DNA from: Alligator mississippiensis | Lineage: Eukaryota; Chordata; Crocodylia; Alligatoridae | NCBI RefSeq assembly: GCF_030867095.1 | Contig: NC_081828.1 | Location: forward strand, 50,445,434 to 50,509,433 | Direction: 5' to 3' | DNA length: 64,000 nucleotides | In this document: positions 23,265-35,443 of the stretch, piece by piece | How positions within the stretch are numbered: the stretch's first letter is position 1 | Layout: each line of letters starts with the position of its first letter | Translations under genes and position numbers: made by a program | Notes under the pieces: model-generated | Seen by the model: only the letters and a program-made list of their open reading frames with translations | Databases searched by the model: none | Told to the model about the DNA's origin: nothing

Positions 23265-25478
23265 TTCTGGTTGGAGCACTGCTGAAGAAGTTTAAAGAAA
23301 AAAACAAACAGTAGCTATTCGTTTAGGATCTGGCAAAACTGTAAGTGACTACACCTCTCTGTTTCCCTAGTTTTGTGCTGCACTTCTGAGTGTAAATAAG
23401 TAGACACTTCTTTAAGTTACACTGACATCTTGAAGAGCTAGTTTACAAAGGATTAAATGTTTTCTTAAGCTACCGTGAAAACTGGGGGGAAGACGATCAG
23501 TGTTTGCCAAAAAGAAGACAAAGCCCAGAAAGATTTTACTGCTAAATATCAACGGTATTTTAAAACACAGTGCAAAAAGATGCAAATGAGCATAAAAATT
23601 CACTGCTGGCTTTCAGTTAAGTTTGGAAAGAAATTACTATCTGTTTAGGTAATTCACTTCTCTATAGTCAGAGGGCCTCTAGGATCCCTTGCTGCTTCAT
23701 TTACTTCTCCTGGCCTTTTTGAATTCTTTGTTGTGATGCTCTTTGTGATCTGTGATGACCACTACCTTTCTTTGAAATCCATCAGTGCGCTAGGCATATC
23801 AGGTGCTTTCAGACAGATAGATGGATAATTGCACCTATATAGTAAACAGTAGGTATGAATGATTTTGGAAATGACAAAACTCAGCCACCAGCCCTGGTTG
23901 CTGAGGAGGAGACTAAGAGTTTCTTATTGTAGTGTTGCTCCTAAATAAAGGTTTGAGGACCACCCCTCCTCCCCCAGTCATGTCTGCCTCAGGCTTCTGG
24001 ATCTGGTAAATATGAATTCAGTTTTTCACCCTTTTCTGGCTGTTTGAATAGAATCCTGAATAGATGCATTCAAAGGGCTGTTTAAAGATTGACAAATTGA
24101 GAATCATAGATTCCCTCTGGTCTGATTCAGTTTCAGTAACTTCAGAAAAGTTTTCTTTCTCTGTATTTTTCTAGTTGAGGTATACTTTAACTGCAGTGAA
24201 TGTTTTTTCCAGATTATTCTTCCTTTTTATAATACACCCGTTGTGGACTCTCTGGTATAGGATTTTGTTTGTTTGTATTTTTTCTCTTGTGATGAGGGCA
24301 AAGCTCCCTTAAAACAGTAGCAAATTTTAAAACACTTTAGTCTTAAAAAAACAAACAAACCCCCCCCAAAAAAAACAAAACCCAGAAAACAAAAATCTAA
24401 CTAAAGAAGTTGCAATTAGTGTTGTCTCTTGTGAACCTCTAACTGCAATCTTTCTGGGGACTACCTCCAGGTTTGTTGCAATTAAATGGACATGGGTAAG
24501 GTTGGTATGTTTAGTATATTCTTTCTCATTAATGTGTTGGCAATACTTGTCTAACTTTGAGCTTTGTTTTTGAAAGATTTAAAGCTCCTTTTTTTCAAAA
24601 TAAAAATCAATCTCAGTATATATGAGTAGCCTTACAATGATATATGAGCAAAACCATGCAATGGAAAGAAGAAAATGCTACAAGGCAATGGCTATAGTGG
24701 GTGTTTCCATGGTGAGAAAGCAGAGAAAGGAATCCATTATTAAAAAGAGAGCAAGAAAGAGAGAGAGAAAAAGGGAATATGCAGACATAGGATGCCTTTA
24801 ACTGGAGCCTTGCAAGCAAACTTTGAAAATTGTACCTGGCTTCTATGAGTTATAGCAAGATTGTAATGTTTAATAGTGCAAGGTAGTGTTGGGAAAGGAG
24901 GGCAAAAGGGTGGCAATCTTAAAAATCTGAACTCTTCTTAATCCCTGCTTTATTCAGTTGTGTGTCTTATCTCAGCAGTTCATAGGCCTTTTGAAGGGAG
25001 AGATTGAAATACCTTGACAGATCTTTGACAAATCCACCTGTCCGTGGCAGCACACAACAGATTTATCATCTCTGACAAATCGAAAATTGCCTAGACATGT
25101 CTGCAGAACAAGTAAAATTTTAACGATAGCAACAGGATAGTTTAAAAAATTGTGGAGATCTTGTAAATCCTGTTATCTCCTATAACCAAATGGAATTAGT
25201 TTTTGAGCTGTAAAATGACATAAACTTTATCTGGAAATGTCTAGTAGTAACAGATAACAAGGTTTCCCCCCCCCCCAACAATTCCTTTTTAAATCTTTTT
25301 GCCTTTTAAGGCGTGCTGCTTCACTTTATCAGATACTACTAGTGAAATAGTGTGAAGCCTTGAAGAGAAGGTTCTATACTGTGTAATTACTGTGCATGCT
25401 GTAAAATACCAAGAAAGCCCAGTATCCTTAATCAGAAGCTTCAGTATGGAGCCTGTAAACTCTTTTGGAGCAGTGACT
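23265..25478. other. AT-rich intronic sequence
   Basis: Low-complexity A/C-rich patch at about 24340-24395. No gene or classified repeat recognised. Confidence 0.4.
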
Positions 25479-25532
25479 GTCTAACACTCTGTTTGCACAG
25501 TGCCTAACATAATGAGACCCAACTTTTGCGTG
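25479..25532 (+). repeat. Probable ancient LINE/SINE tail fragment
   Basis: CTGTTTGCACAGTGCCTAAC followed by ATAATGAGACCC resembles a tail motif widespread in sauropsid genomes (recalled, not searched). It appears to be interrupted by the GC-rich insertion starting at about 25533. Confidence 0.4.
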
Positions 25533-26668
25533 GTCCACAGATACCACCATGTGCCCGCTGGGCCTCGAACATCTTGTTCCGTGCTTCCTTCGTTCGGGTG
25601 TTCACTGGGACCTGTCCTGCCATTGCAGGTGGTCTTGCGGGAGGTCTTCACACGCGCTGCAAGTCGCCCCTTTCTCGCCTGCCACGACTTTGAATCTCTC
25701 ACAGTGGGGGGGGGGTTCATGCTGCGCAGTTACCCTCGTTAGACGCCTGCTCCTTCGGGGTCTTCCGCGAGGCTCCACCTGCCCTATACCTCGCCCTATA
25801 CCCAGCCCGGCAGATCACTGTTGTTTTTGTGGCCGATCTCGTGCTCCACGATCCCCGCCCAAACGGCAGACCTTCAGCTAGTCTTCCCGCCTTTCTTGTT
25901 TCCTGTCTCCCTCAGCCCCTTCCGACACGGGGAGACCTAAACTACCCTTTCCCTCACCAAGGAAGAGAACCAGTAAATCTAAGAAAATCACCACACCACC
26001 ACCATGCCTCCTTGTGGAGCGCAGATAACCCTTCTGCACTCTTATTCACCCCACAGGGTCTTCTCTAAACCACCTAGCCTCGTGGCTTAGCGCTCCTACT
26101 GCCCGAGCTAGAGTCGCTCTCCCTCCAACCTCTCAATATTGCAACCCTCTCTCTGGGACTTCCAGTGCAGCTGCCCTCTCTCTGGGCCTGCGTAATGTGG
26201 CTGCCCTCTCTCTGGGTCTTCCACATGCAGCGGCCCTCTCACTGTCTCGCCTATTTCTGCCTTGCCTGTCGCTGGAACTCCTGCTCCTAACGCTGGCTCG
26301 TTGCCCGAGTCATCAGCTCCTCCTCATTCGGCAATCGTCCATTCTCTCACCGTCCTGTGCCTCTGGCTGACTCCACCGGCTGGGACTTCCCTCAGTATCC
26401 ACCCGCCACCTGCCTCTCTGCGTGCCGTCCCTTTTGTTTCCTCTGGCCGGTAATTGATCTTGACATCATCCGCCGGCCGCGGCTGAATAAAGGCGCGGCT
26501 AATAATCCACGCGGGCTTTTCCCATCGCTCTTGTTTTTCCTCGAGTCCTGCTGTGGGTAAGTTTTCTTTTTTTACTTTCGTTTTTCCTGCTTCTCCCCCA
26601 TTTCCTGGCCCTAGGGTTCCCCTCAAGAGCTTTGGGGTCTCCCTGGTTTCTCTCTCCCTGTGACACAC
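25533..26668 (+). mobile_element. Candidate solo LTR (about 1.14 kb), GC/CT-rich
   Basis: A sharply bounded GC- and CpG-rich block sits in AT-rich sequence between matching AACTT pentamers (about 25531-25535 and 26669-26673; exact offsets uncertain by a few bases). It ends ...CCATAACA and begins TTGCGTGG, so the outer bases are TT..CA rather than TG..CA. AATAAA at about 26486 and a GTAAGT at about 26557 are laid out like R/U5. Tandem CT-rich units occur at about 26141-26245. Alternatives are a diverged CpG island or an unclassified repeat. Confidence 0.45.
26141..26245 (+). repeat. Tandem repeat, units of about 33 bp, in candidate LTR
   Basis: CCCTCTCTCTGGG recurs with GCAGCTG-type or TGTGGCTG-type spacers at about 26147, 26181 and 26205, with a fourth degenerate unit (CGGCCCTCTCACTG) near 26232. 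Confidence 0.75.
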
Positions 26669-26836
26669 CATAACAAACTTCTAATAAGAAATACTGTTTT
26701 TTATCCCGTGTCTTAATATTTTTTAGTAATAAAAAATTAACCCATTAGGTAATCTAGTCTTATTTCCTTCTATTCCCACTGACAGTCAAGGTTTTACACT
26801 GATACTTGGCAGTCTGTCCTATATGGTTAGTTAAAT

Positions 26837-27316
26837 CAGAGTTGTCCAACTTAAAGGAAATGGGAACCATATCGTACCCTGGAGGCTGCACACTCTGAGG
26901 GTAGCGCTAGTGGGGCCCATGGACTACCCCCACCCCCCTCATGATGCACACCCCACATGAGTGGGTGCTCCCCCACCCTGCTGCGCTATGTGCTCAGACA
27001 CTCCCCAAGGTAGTGTTGTATCTGCTTCACGTTTAGCTCCTTATGAGGTCTTCTGTGGCACTGCACTGCACAGGAGCTCTGGCCTGCTACCTCCTCCAGA
27101 ACTGCAGGCTGCACTAAGTCATGCCCTGCTGCCTCAACCCCTAGGGCGGGGACATTCAGCAGAAGCTGGGAAAGTGAGCAGGGGGATGGAGGAGCCCTGA
27201 GACAGCTGTGAGTAACAGGGGCAGATACCAGAGACAGCTGTGTGGGAACCTGGGAGCCACATGTTAACTCCTCCTGTGCTGTATGCAGCCTGTGAGCCAC
27301 CAGTTGGACAGGCCTG
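26837..27316 (+). mobile_element. Non-autonomous hAT (480 bp, perfect 8-bp TSD)
   Basis: Starts CAGAGTTGTCCAACTTAAAG and ends AGTTGGACAGGCCTG. The flanking 8-mers are identical: AGTTAAAT at 26829-26836 and 27317-27324. No transposase in the frames. Confidence 0.9.
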
Positions 27317-27324
27317 AGTTAAAT

Positions 27325-29202
27325 GTTCCAAATTAAGGTCCTTTGTTTTACTTGGTAGATTTAAACCAAGGGTAACTCAACATATCCTTAAAAGGTGTTT
27401 TGTCTTGTTTTAAATATAGGGAGTTTTAAGGCTTACTTAATTATGGCATGTACCACCATAAGTATTCCCTTCTCCTTGGTGTTGACATTTGCTGAGATTT
27501 GGAAAACAGCAATATTCCCCAAATGCAGTACAAAGCCATCAGTGTTTCTGTGCTTACACAGTGGGGCCTTCGTTTGTATGAGTATTTTCACCAGCTATTG
27601 TAACAAATAACGCGTATTTCATGTTTACAGATTAGTACTAGTGACAGGTTAAAGGAGGCATTTTTATTTTGTACACTTTATTATGGTTTGTAATAATCAT
27701 TTAGTTTAACCACTTACTGCTGGATAAATTCTACTCTTGTTTTCGCATATGGTCACTTTCTTGTGTGTGTGCGTATCTTCCTGGTAGCAACAAGGAGGGA
27801 GACCAGTCATGTCGGGAAGTTAAAATTATAACCACAAAAACTTTAAAACAAAAATCGTGGACTGGATTTCAATTCGACTGTCTAAAGTTAATTTGTGCAG
27901 CTAACTGGCTTTCTATTTTCTTTTGAGCTCACTGGAGCTTCACTACTGTGTGGTAATGAAGTGTGAAAAAAATATATATGGTACTCTAGGTGTGGTCAGA
28001 AAAGGCCTTCATTTTGTGATAGAATGCTTCTTCATTTGCATCGAAAAATTACACTGGCTTTTCTCTTTTCTTTTGCTATCTTATATTGTACACTCACTTA
28101 TGTTTAACTTGTTCGCCATTACCTTATCTGTCTTTCAACACTTGGCTTTCTTGGTTTCTTTTCCATCTGCTGTTATGAATATTAATAAATACTTGTGACA
28201 TCTCTGCTCAGGATTGCATAAAAGTATAGAATAAATACATGAATTGTCATTCTAAAGAAACGATATAGACATAATATTTGGGGGAACCTAGATGAGAAGT
28301 AGGCCTGAGCATTTAAAACAGAATATATATACATGAACAATTTTAAAGTGTTTTTTTTTTTTCTACATCTTGTATTTTGTTATACAAAACACCTTTAAGT
28401 TCTCTTTCTATAGGTCCTTTTGTCTTATTTCTCTGCCATCATTGGGGTTGGGAACATCTTTCAATTTTAATATCTATAGAATTAATTAATATGCAGTTTA
28501 CTTCTTTAGGGAAGTTCTTATGTTAAACTAGACTTGCTAGATATCCCAGTGTTACATTTTGCCTGTGACAATCCTGATACAAATATGCAATTTACTTGCG
28601 TGTTTAACACTTGGCAGTTCCCCCCACACCTTTCTTGCTTATTTTGTGATATTGCAAAGCCGCCAACTGCTTTGACAAAATTAGGGGGTGTTTTGGACCA
28701 TTTCTGGTGATTACTTGGAGAAAAATTAAAAACAAGTCAACACAGTAGCTAATGACTGCAGTTTTTTTTATCATATGAGCACTTAGTAATTGTCAAACAT
28801 ACCCTACTTTTTGGTTGAAGGAAGTTTGGGGACAAGTATAATAGTATTATTCATAGAGAGTATACTAATTAACATTAGGAAATACATCTGGCTATGTTTT
28901 GTGGATTCCAAAAATATTTAAAGCCTAACTTGATGTCTGGGAAACAGATAAAAAAAACCAAACAAACACTGATAGGACTGTTTTCTGCTATTCTTGTATC
29001 TGCTGGCTTAGCAGTAGCAATTAATTAGCAAACGTAGGCATTCTCAGAACTGTGCTGCTATTTAAAAAAAAAAACAAAAAACACCCAAAAGCATGTAAAT
29101 GAGGAAGCAAACAAACCCAGGCTTTGGAATTTCAGCTCGCCTCGAAAGAGGAACAGATTCATTTTTGTGGGAAGAAACTGTTATTCTGAACTCTAAGAAA
29201 CT
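27325..29202. other. AT-rich intronic sequence
   Basis: No exon, RNA gene or classified repeat recognised. Confidence 0.4.
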
Positions 29203-29210
29203 CCTTAATA

Positions 29211-29448
29211 CAGTGGTTTTCAAACTTCCTGAAGTTACAGGACTCTTTCAAATCACTACGTCCACCACAGAACCCTTACCTCTAGTTCCACAAGCCAAGA
29301 GAGCTGACATAGAGACAATAGACCCTGTCTAGCAATGACAGAACACCACCTCCTGGCCTGCACTGCCGTTGCCCCCAGTCTCTTCGTAGAATCCCTGATG
29401 ACCTATTGCTGAACTACAAAGTTCTATGGAAGACTGTGAAAATCACTG
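29211..29448 (+). mobile_element. hAT (Charlie-like) relic (238 bp)
   Basis: Termini are CAGTGGTTTTCAAACTTCCT and the complement of CAGTGATTTTCACAGTCTTC. The flanking 8-mers do not match, so the insertion is old or an end is altered. Confidence 0.7.
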
Positions 29449-30327
29449 TGCATGCAGTATAGTGGTTTGTTACTTGTTTATCTACATCTTCAGTAAGACA
29501 GGCAAGGAGAGGGTGTCATAAGTATGAAGATTAAAATACAATTGTGTGGCTGAAGAGGGGAATATTTATTTTGGGTTAAATCTCATGGATCAAAATGCCA
29601 TTTACACCAACATTTTAATATTCTGATTTTACTCGTTTTAAAATGCTTGAAAAAAAAGAAGCTTCAAGAAGTTAGGGAATGGAGCTTCTTGTCTATTTAC
29701 CCTGTTTACTTAAATACAAGACGAGATCTGTCCCCCATCGCCCCCACTCCCCCTCCCCCCCAATCAGCACAGGGGGGAAAAGCCTCTCATTTTACATTCA
29801 CATACAAGGAAACCTCAGTGAATACATTGTCTATCATTAAGCTGTTGCCAAAAGCAGTATATGCTCAGTAATGGAAGCCAACTATGAAGTTGATTTAAAT
29901 ACAGCCAACACTGAACATGACTATAACATATCCGACATGGCCCATATCGGGTGAAAGTTCTGATGGGGACCTACCACAAGGACAGATTAGTGCAGCCCAG
30001 CTGAATAAGTTATATGGCAGTGCCCATTGAGTGCAGCCCTCCCTTCCCCCCCAGAACTGAGGTTTTTTAAAGTCATGGTGAGCCACTATACTATGTTTCA
30101 ACTTCTTCTTTACTCCCACGGCTGACCTGAGCCTTTCTTTTCCATTTCCAATGGTTACCTGTTTCTTTGGCAGCCTTAAATGTCTGGCAAATATCACGAA
30201 ATGGGGCCTCAAACAGTTCACCCAGAATCCTTGTTTTGCTCTCTCAGCCTGTTCTACATGATTAATGTGGCTCCACCCTCCATGAGATGGAGCTGGACAA
30301 GGGGGATATCTGGTCTATACATATACC
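29449..30327. other. Intronic/unique sequence
   Basis: The - strand 108-codon frame at 29895-30221 has no recognisable domain. Nothing called. Confidence 0.4.
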
Positions 30328-30334
30328 GAGCAGT

Positions 30335-31705
30335 AGTCATGGGAATTAACTAGTTAATTAACTGGTTAAAAAGTTAAAGTTAAAAGTTAGTCATTTCTTT
30401 AACTAGTTACATTTTTCAGCTGTCAACTTTTAACTTTAACTAGCTAAAAAAAATGTTAACTTTAACTTTTCTTAAAGTTAAAAATTAAAAAAAATTGAAA
30501 TCCAGCTTTCCCAGAGTTTTTCCTGACACAGCCACTCTCTAGGACTTGCATGGAACAATATATGTTTATTGAAACTCTAGGACTTCTTGTTTGAGAGACA
30601 GAGTAGTGTGCCTTCCTATGAGATACGGTCTCTTAAGAACTACAAGTCCCAGGGTTCCATAGTTCATGCTGGCATTTTCTGTGCATTTGCAGAAGTCAAC
30701 AGGGGAGCTAGTTGGCTGCAGGAGAGGGAACAAGCACAAGCAAGCAGAGACATTGATCCCAGTAAGAGTTGGAGCAAGTAGTGAGGGTGAAGCAGATGAT
30801 GACTTTTTACCATTTAATGAAGATCAGAACCAGGAGCCCAGGGCCCAAGAAGTTGAGCATTACTTCTCATCTGTGAGAACTTTATCTGAGGTGTCACCTA
30901 CTATGAAAAAACTATTAGTCCGTTATAACACAAACATTCCCTCATCTGCCCGTGTAGGGTGATTGTTCAGTAGTGGGGGCTTAGTTTTGCAAGACAGAAG
31001 AGGAAAATTGTCAGATATAAATTTTGAAATACAGCTTTTGCTGAAGTTCAGTAAGCATGTTCAAACAGTTTCTGCTATGCAACTGAACATTCTTTTTCTC
31101 GTTTAAACTGATTTTATCATTTCAGTCTAATTTTGATTTTCAGACATTTTCATTATTTCTAATTCAGATGTATTTCATACCCTTTTGTTACCTTTTGAGC
31201 AATAAAAATTGTAATAACAGAGGTTTTCTGTGGAAACAGCTTTCATTTGTTACCTGGCTCTGAATATCTCCTTCCTGTTATTCTGGTATACTTATATGAT
31301 GCATTGACTTTTACAAAGTACTTCACATGTAGAGGGTGAGAAGGATCTAATGTTACATAGGTATTGGTAAATTGTTATTCTGAAAACTGTATGACAAGTA
31401 TAACATTGTTTTCAGGTAAAGCAGGGTGAGTTCCGAGTAAATTAGCATGCTTCTGTGAGCATATGGAAAAGAAACCCACTCACTGCATTTGAAACTGAAA
31501 AACGATGCTAAGAAGCAATTCACCGTGTTTCATTCATGTCTCATGAATCAACTTAACTTTTAACTATTTACTTTCTTTTTAACTTAACTTTTAACTCAAG
31601 TTAATTTTAAAGTTAAATATTTTTACTTTCGACTAGTTAAAAGGTAAAAGGCAGCTAGCTTTTAACTTTAACTAGTTACATTTTTCATAAACTTTTCCCA
31701 TGACT
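30335..31705 (+). mobile_element. hAT transposon with transposase relic and subterminal repeat arrays (1.37 kb)
   Basis: Termini AGTCATGGGAATTAAC and (reverse complement of the right end) AGTCATGGGAAAAGTT are flanked by GAGCAGT on both sides (30328-30334, 31706-31712). If shifted by one base, an 8-bp TSD with one mismatch fits. Just inside each end lie dense arrays of TTAAAGTT/AACTTTAACT-like units (about 30344-30495 and 31552-31680), resembling the multiple subterminal transposase-binding motifs known for hAT elements. The interior encodes a hAT transposase C-terminus. Confidence 0.85.
30666..31106 (+). pseudogene. hAT transposase C-terminal domain, one in-frame stop
   Basis: The frame from 30666 reads through an acidic segment (about residues 42-62: EGEADDDFLPFNEDQ) to MKKLLVRYNTNIPSSARVG. 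That matches the hATC dimerisation region, whose usual form is KKL..YNT.LPSSAPVERLFS..G (family knowledge). A TGA at 30960-30962 replaces the residue before LFSSGGLVL. The same frame then continues through GKLSDINFEIQLLLKF to a natural stop at 31104-31106. The N-terminal zinc finger and most of the RNase-H-like core are absent, so the element cannot supply its own transposase. Confidence 0.85.
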
Positions 31706-31712
31706 GAGCAGT

Positions 31713-34036
31713 GCTGAGGTAGGGAATCACCATGGCTTGAAACTGTTGACTCTGCTGGGGCCCAGCTCAGTGAACTATATGGTAAATCATGAGCCTTTTG
31801 ACTTTGGATTAATATCATGCAGAGTTTGTATTATATATAAGTAGATACAAAAGTAATCCTTAAAAGTGTGTTTAAGGAGTACCTGTGTGAAAGCTTGCAG
31901 CAGTTTCCAAAAAGGTAAAATGCATCAATTCTGGATGAATTGGGTCTATGGGTACTATATGCAAATTGCTACAGGTATGTTTATTTCAAGGTCACTGTTT
32001 TCAAATTTCTCTCTCACTTTCATGTGCTCAAGGAGAGCAGGGTCTGGCAGTAACGAGATGGGAAAAAGTTACGGGAAAGCAGAGGACAAGAGGACCACCT
32101 GACCAGCCCAGATTTATTTTCCACGCTATAGCAGTGGGAGGGGGACAAATTCAAGGCAAACCTCCAATAATTAGACTCTATATAAATTTGTATAATTTTC
32201 CAGGTATAAATTTTCCATATATAGAATCTAATTACTGGTGTAGTCTTATATTCAGGGTCATCTTATATTTGAATGAATATAGTAATTTATCAAGTTGGTA
32301 ATAAAAATGTGTGTGCTTCAAATCATCCCATCATACGGGTTGATCTGTTAGGTGGGCTGTATTTCATTGTATATCTCACTTAGTCTTATGCAACAATAAA
32401 GACTTGTATATATGTATAGTTTGCTTTAAAGTGAATAATATTCAAGGCATCTTTGTGCTAAACCAAAATTGTGTGAGCCAAGGAGTTCTAATACAGTAAG
32501 TTTTGAGTTGAGTAGGAAGATCCCTGACCAAGATGTGACTCTTCATAAATAGGGCTATAGTAAAGTTTGTTTCATAACTAACATTTAATTCTGCTCCTGA
32601 ATCCTGTATCTTTCACCCATGATTTCTAGTTGGGTACGCAGGAGAAGGGTGTGTCTTGGTAACTGAAAAGGTGTTCAAACAAGCCAATACTTTGCAGATT
32701 GGGTACTTAAAAATTTTAGCTGTAAATTTCCCCCTCTGTATTTCATTTATGTTGGAAGTGTGGTCAAGAGAAACCTCAACTGTAGGGGGAGTGTTTTGGC
32801 ACCTTATATTTGCACCTTTTTAAGCCTCTGTAAAGCAAGCAGTAGCAATAAACACTGCCTTCATCTCACATCATGTTGTTGTTATATGCTGGAGATTATG
32901 TTAAAAATGCCACTTCTGAATTTCTTGGAGGTTTTTTGTAAATAGTTCCAATCTTGAAATGATTAATTTGTTTACTGGTTTTTGCATTCTTTGCTGATTT
33001 TTTTTTTTTTTTTACACTCTTGACCCTCATTTTCTGAAAGATTGAGATGGTTCTTTGGCTTCCCTCTGTTGCACTTGAGGCAAACTGTTGGGTTGAATTT
33101 TGCTAGTTGAGGAAATTAATAGCTTGAGTGAGGTAGACACCAGGAGGAGCCATGTGGCTTCTAGTAGCTTAAGTCAGCTTCTTTGTTCTGTTTTTCCATA
33201 ACTATTTTATACATGCCATTGTTCTGGTTATCATATTTTTGCATACATTAGCTGGGAAGGCTTGGAAAGACTTCTTTAAATTTCAGCATTGGTTAAAGTA
33301 ACTTATGACAGCATACATTTGCACCCTGTTTGTCCAGTGCTATCACCTCTACCTCCTCTCAATAAACTTGGTTGTACATGAGTAATAGCTTGCCATCTGC
33401 CTCTCCGGGTTCCTTTTTATCAGATTATGAGCATCTAGTAAACCTGGCAGTACTGTTAATGGCAGGCTAGAGTTGCATGCAGTGGTGTTTTTAAACTATA
33501 GGTGCTAAGTAAAATGGTCTTCTTTGCATAATCCTTAGGTATCATTTGTAGGAATGAAACCAAAATATCTTGTGTTACTGAGTGTAATAAGACCTTGGTC
33601 ACTATATCATAATTCTCATTAAAAATATTTTCTGTAAATACAATTTAAACAGTAAAATAAGAACCTGTCACCTTGACAGTGTGATAATGTAGAGTAGGCA
33701 TGTAAAAATTATTGAAATGCATATGACTCCAAGGATTTTGTTAAGCAAGTTTTGATTATTCAATATATAGGTTAAATTTATGTTGGCTGACTTATTCAAT
33801 TAAACATTTTAAAATAGCTTTTGTCAACTCTGTCAACCTTCTGCATATCACTGGGTTTTAAATGCCCTCATTCTTGTTTTGCAGCAGTGGAAATCTAGAG
33901 CTTCTGTGAGTGCTAGTAAATGTCATTTAAATGCAATTTTTGCTCAGAGAAATAATGACAGGTATTTTTAAACTATTTATTTCTTAACTATACTCTTTTA
34001 AAACCATTTTATAACCAGGCATGTTTTCATTTCCAG
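31713..34036. other. AT-rich intronic sequence
   Basis: No exon with convincing borders, RNA gene or classified repeat seen up to 34036. Confidence 0.4.
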
Positions 34037-34096
34037 GATGCTTTAACTAATGGCACATCGCAGAATGCAGCTGACAGACTAGCTATTTCTTTGATG
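34037..34096 (+). CDS. Candidate 60-bp internal exon, unidentified
   Basis: An acceptor-like TTTTCATTTCCAG (ending 34036) precedes 60 bases that are open in frame 0 and encode DALTNGTSQNAADRLAISLM, followed by a donor-like G|GTAGGC. The composition is protein-like and the length is a multiple of three. It cannot directly follow exon 1 (which ends in phase 1), because that phase gives a stop within four codons; at least one intervening exon, or a different gene, would be needed. Chance occurrence is quite possible. Confidence 0.3.
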
Positions 34097-34659
34097 GTAG
34101 GCTTCAAACATTGCCATATTTTTTTACAAAGTTCATGCCCCCAAATATTATACGTACCTTGTTTTGGGAGAGAAAAATGAGGAGATCAAGATTTTTTTCA
34201 AAGTCTTAACTGCCACAGCATGGGCTCAATATAGCTGAATGTTGGCCATAGGTAGGAGGGTCAGAGCCTATTCATCAGCATTACTTAATCTCCGACTTCA
34301 GTTTCAGAACTACAGTTTTACTGCTCAGTGAGTGAAACAAGGCTAAAATTAACTGTATCCCCAAAAGGTATAATTCACCCACCCCTTCTGACCTGGGAGA
34401 GAAGCACAGCTATGGTCAGTCATTATGGGGCGTCATTGCATGCTTCAGTTCTTGTGCAGATAATAAGCTTCCCTGCTTAAGACTTACACCCCAGATTTGA
34501 AGGGCTGATTTTTGGGGGAATGATGCATGTGCTATGTAAGTAAATACAATAATGGCTTATCAGAATTCCTGTCTACTTTTAAGGTCCAAACGATGTTTAC
34601 TGATCCAGTTGAAATACTGTTTGCCCAGCCATTGTTCTAAATTGTATCAGTTTAACCTT

Positions 34660-34738
34660 TGGCCCCGTCTCTTTTGGGCTATCTCTAAGCCTCTTTTGGC
34701 CAGATCCAGCCCACGGGTCATATTTTGCCCACACCTGC
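34660..34738 (-). mobile_element. hAT end fragment
   Basis: The + strand ends ATTTTGCCCACACCTG at 34738. The reverse complement, CAGGTGTGGGCAAAATATGA, followed by CCCGTGGGCTGGATC, is a hAT-type end. The other end was not found. Confidence 0.5.
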
Positions 34739-35440
34739 TCTCTGAGGTTTGTTTTGATGTAGCCAGGCCCGACATGCTTTGCACATTGGTACAATGTTCT
34801 GTAGATTTTAGTTTCGGATATTCATTTTTGACCTCCGAATTCTCTCTGTGGTATGTAGCATTATTCTTTTTTTTTTTTGTAGTGCTCAGTGTTGGTGTGT
34901 CCTAGCTCCAGGCACCAAAAGATTAACAGAGCAGGTCAAAAACTGTCTGGCTTGTGACTGAACTGACTTGCCAGGACGTTCTCTGGATGGTTCTTTGTAG
35001 AACAACTATCTGAAAATCTGTGGGCTGTCACTTAGGATTGATCCACTACCTTCAAGCTGTTCTGGATCACTGGTCTTGAATGATGGATTTGTAGAGCGTT
35101 CTCACTATAGGATACAAATCTGCCTGTTCCCATATTTCCCAGCAAGAGGTTTCCTTCAGTTAATTCCCTTACTGTAAACAGTGATTTAAGTTTTTCTGCA
35201 TCCTTGCCTATCTGTATAGGATTTATTAGAACAGTACTCCAATTTAAGTACGGCCATGTTCTCTGTCAGTGAAGTAGCTATTTATCTCTCTACTCATTGG
35301 GGGAGGGGGGCAGGGAATGGTGACTTTTAGTGTTCACAGAGCTCAGAAATGGTTAACATCATTTAGGAATAGGCCTCTTACAGGCTAACACTATCCAGGT
35401 TTTTACAGTGATTCCATGAGTGCATCTTGGGCCTCCCCAG
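34739..35440. other. Intronic/unique sequence
   Basis: Nothing recognised. Confidence 0.4.
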
Positions 35441-35443
35441 CTA

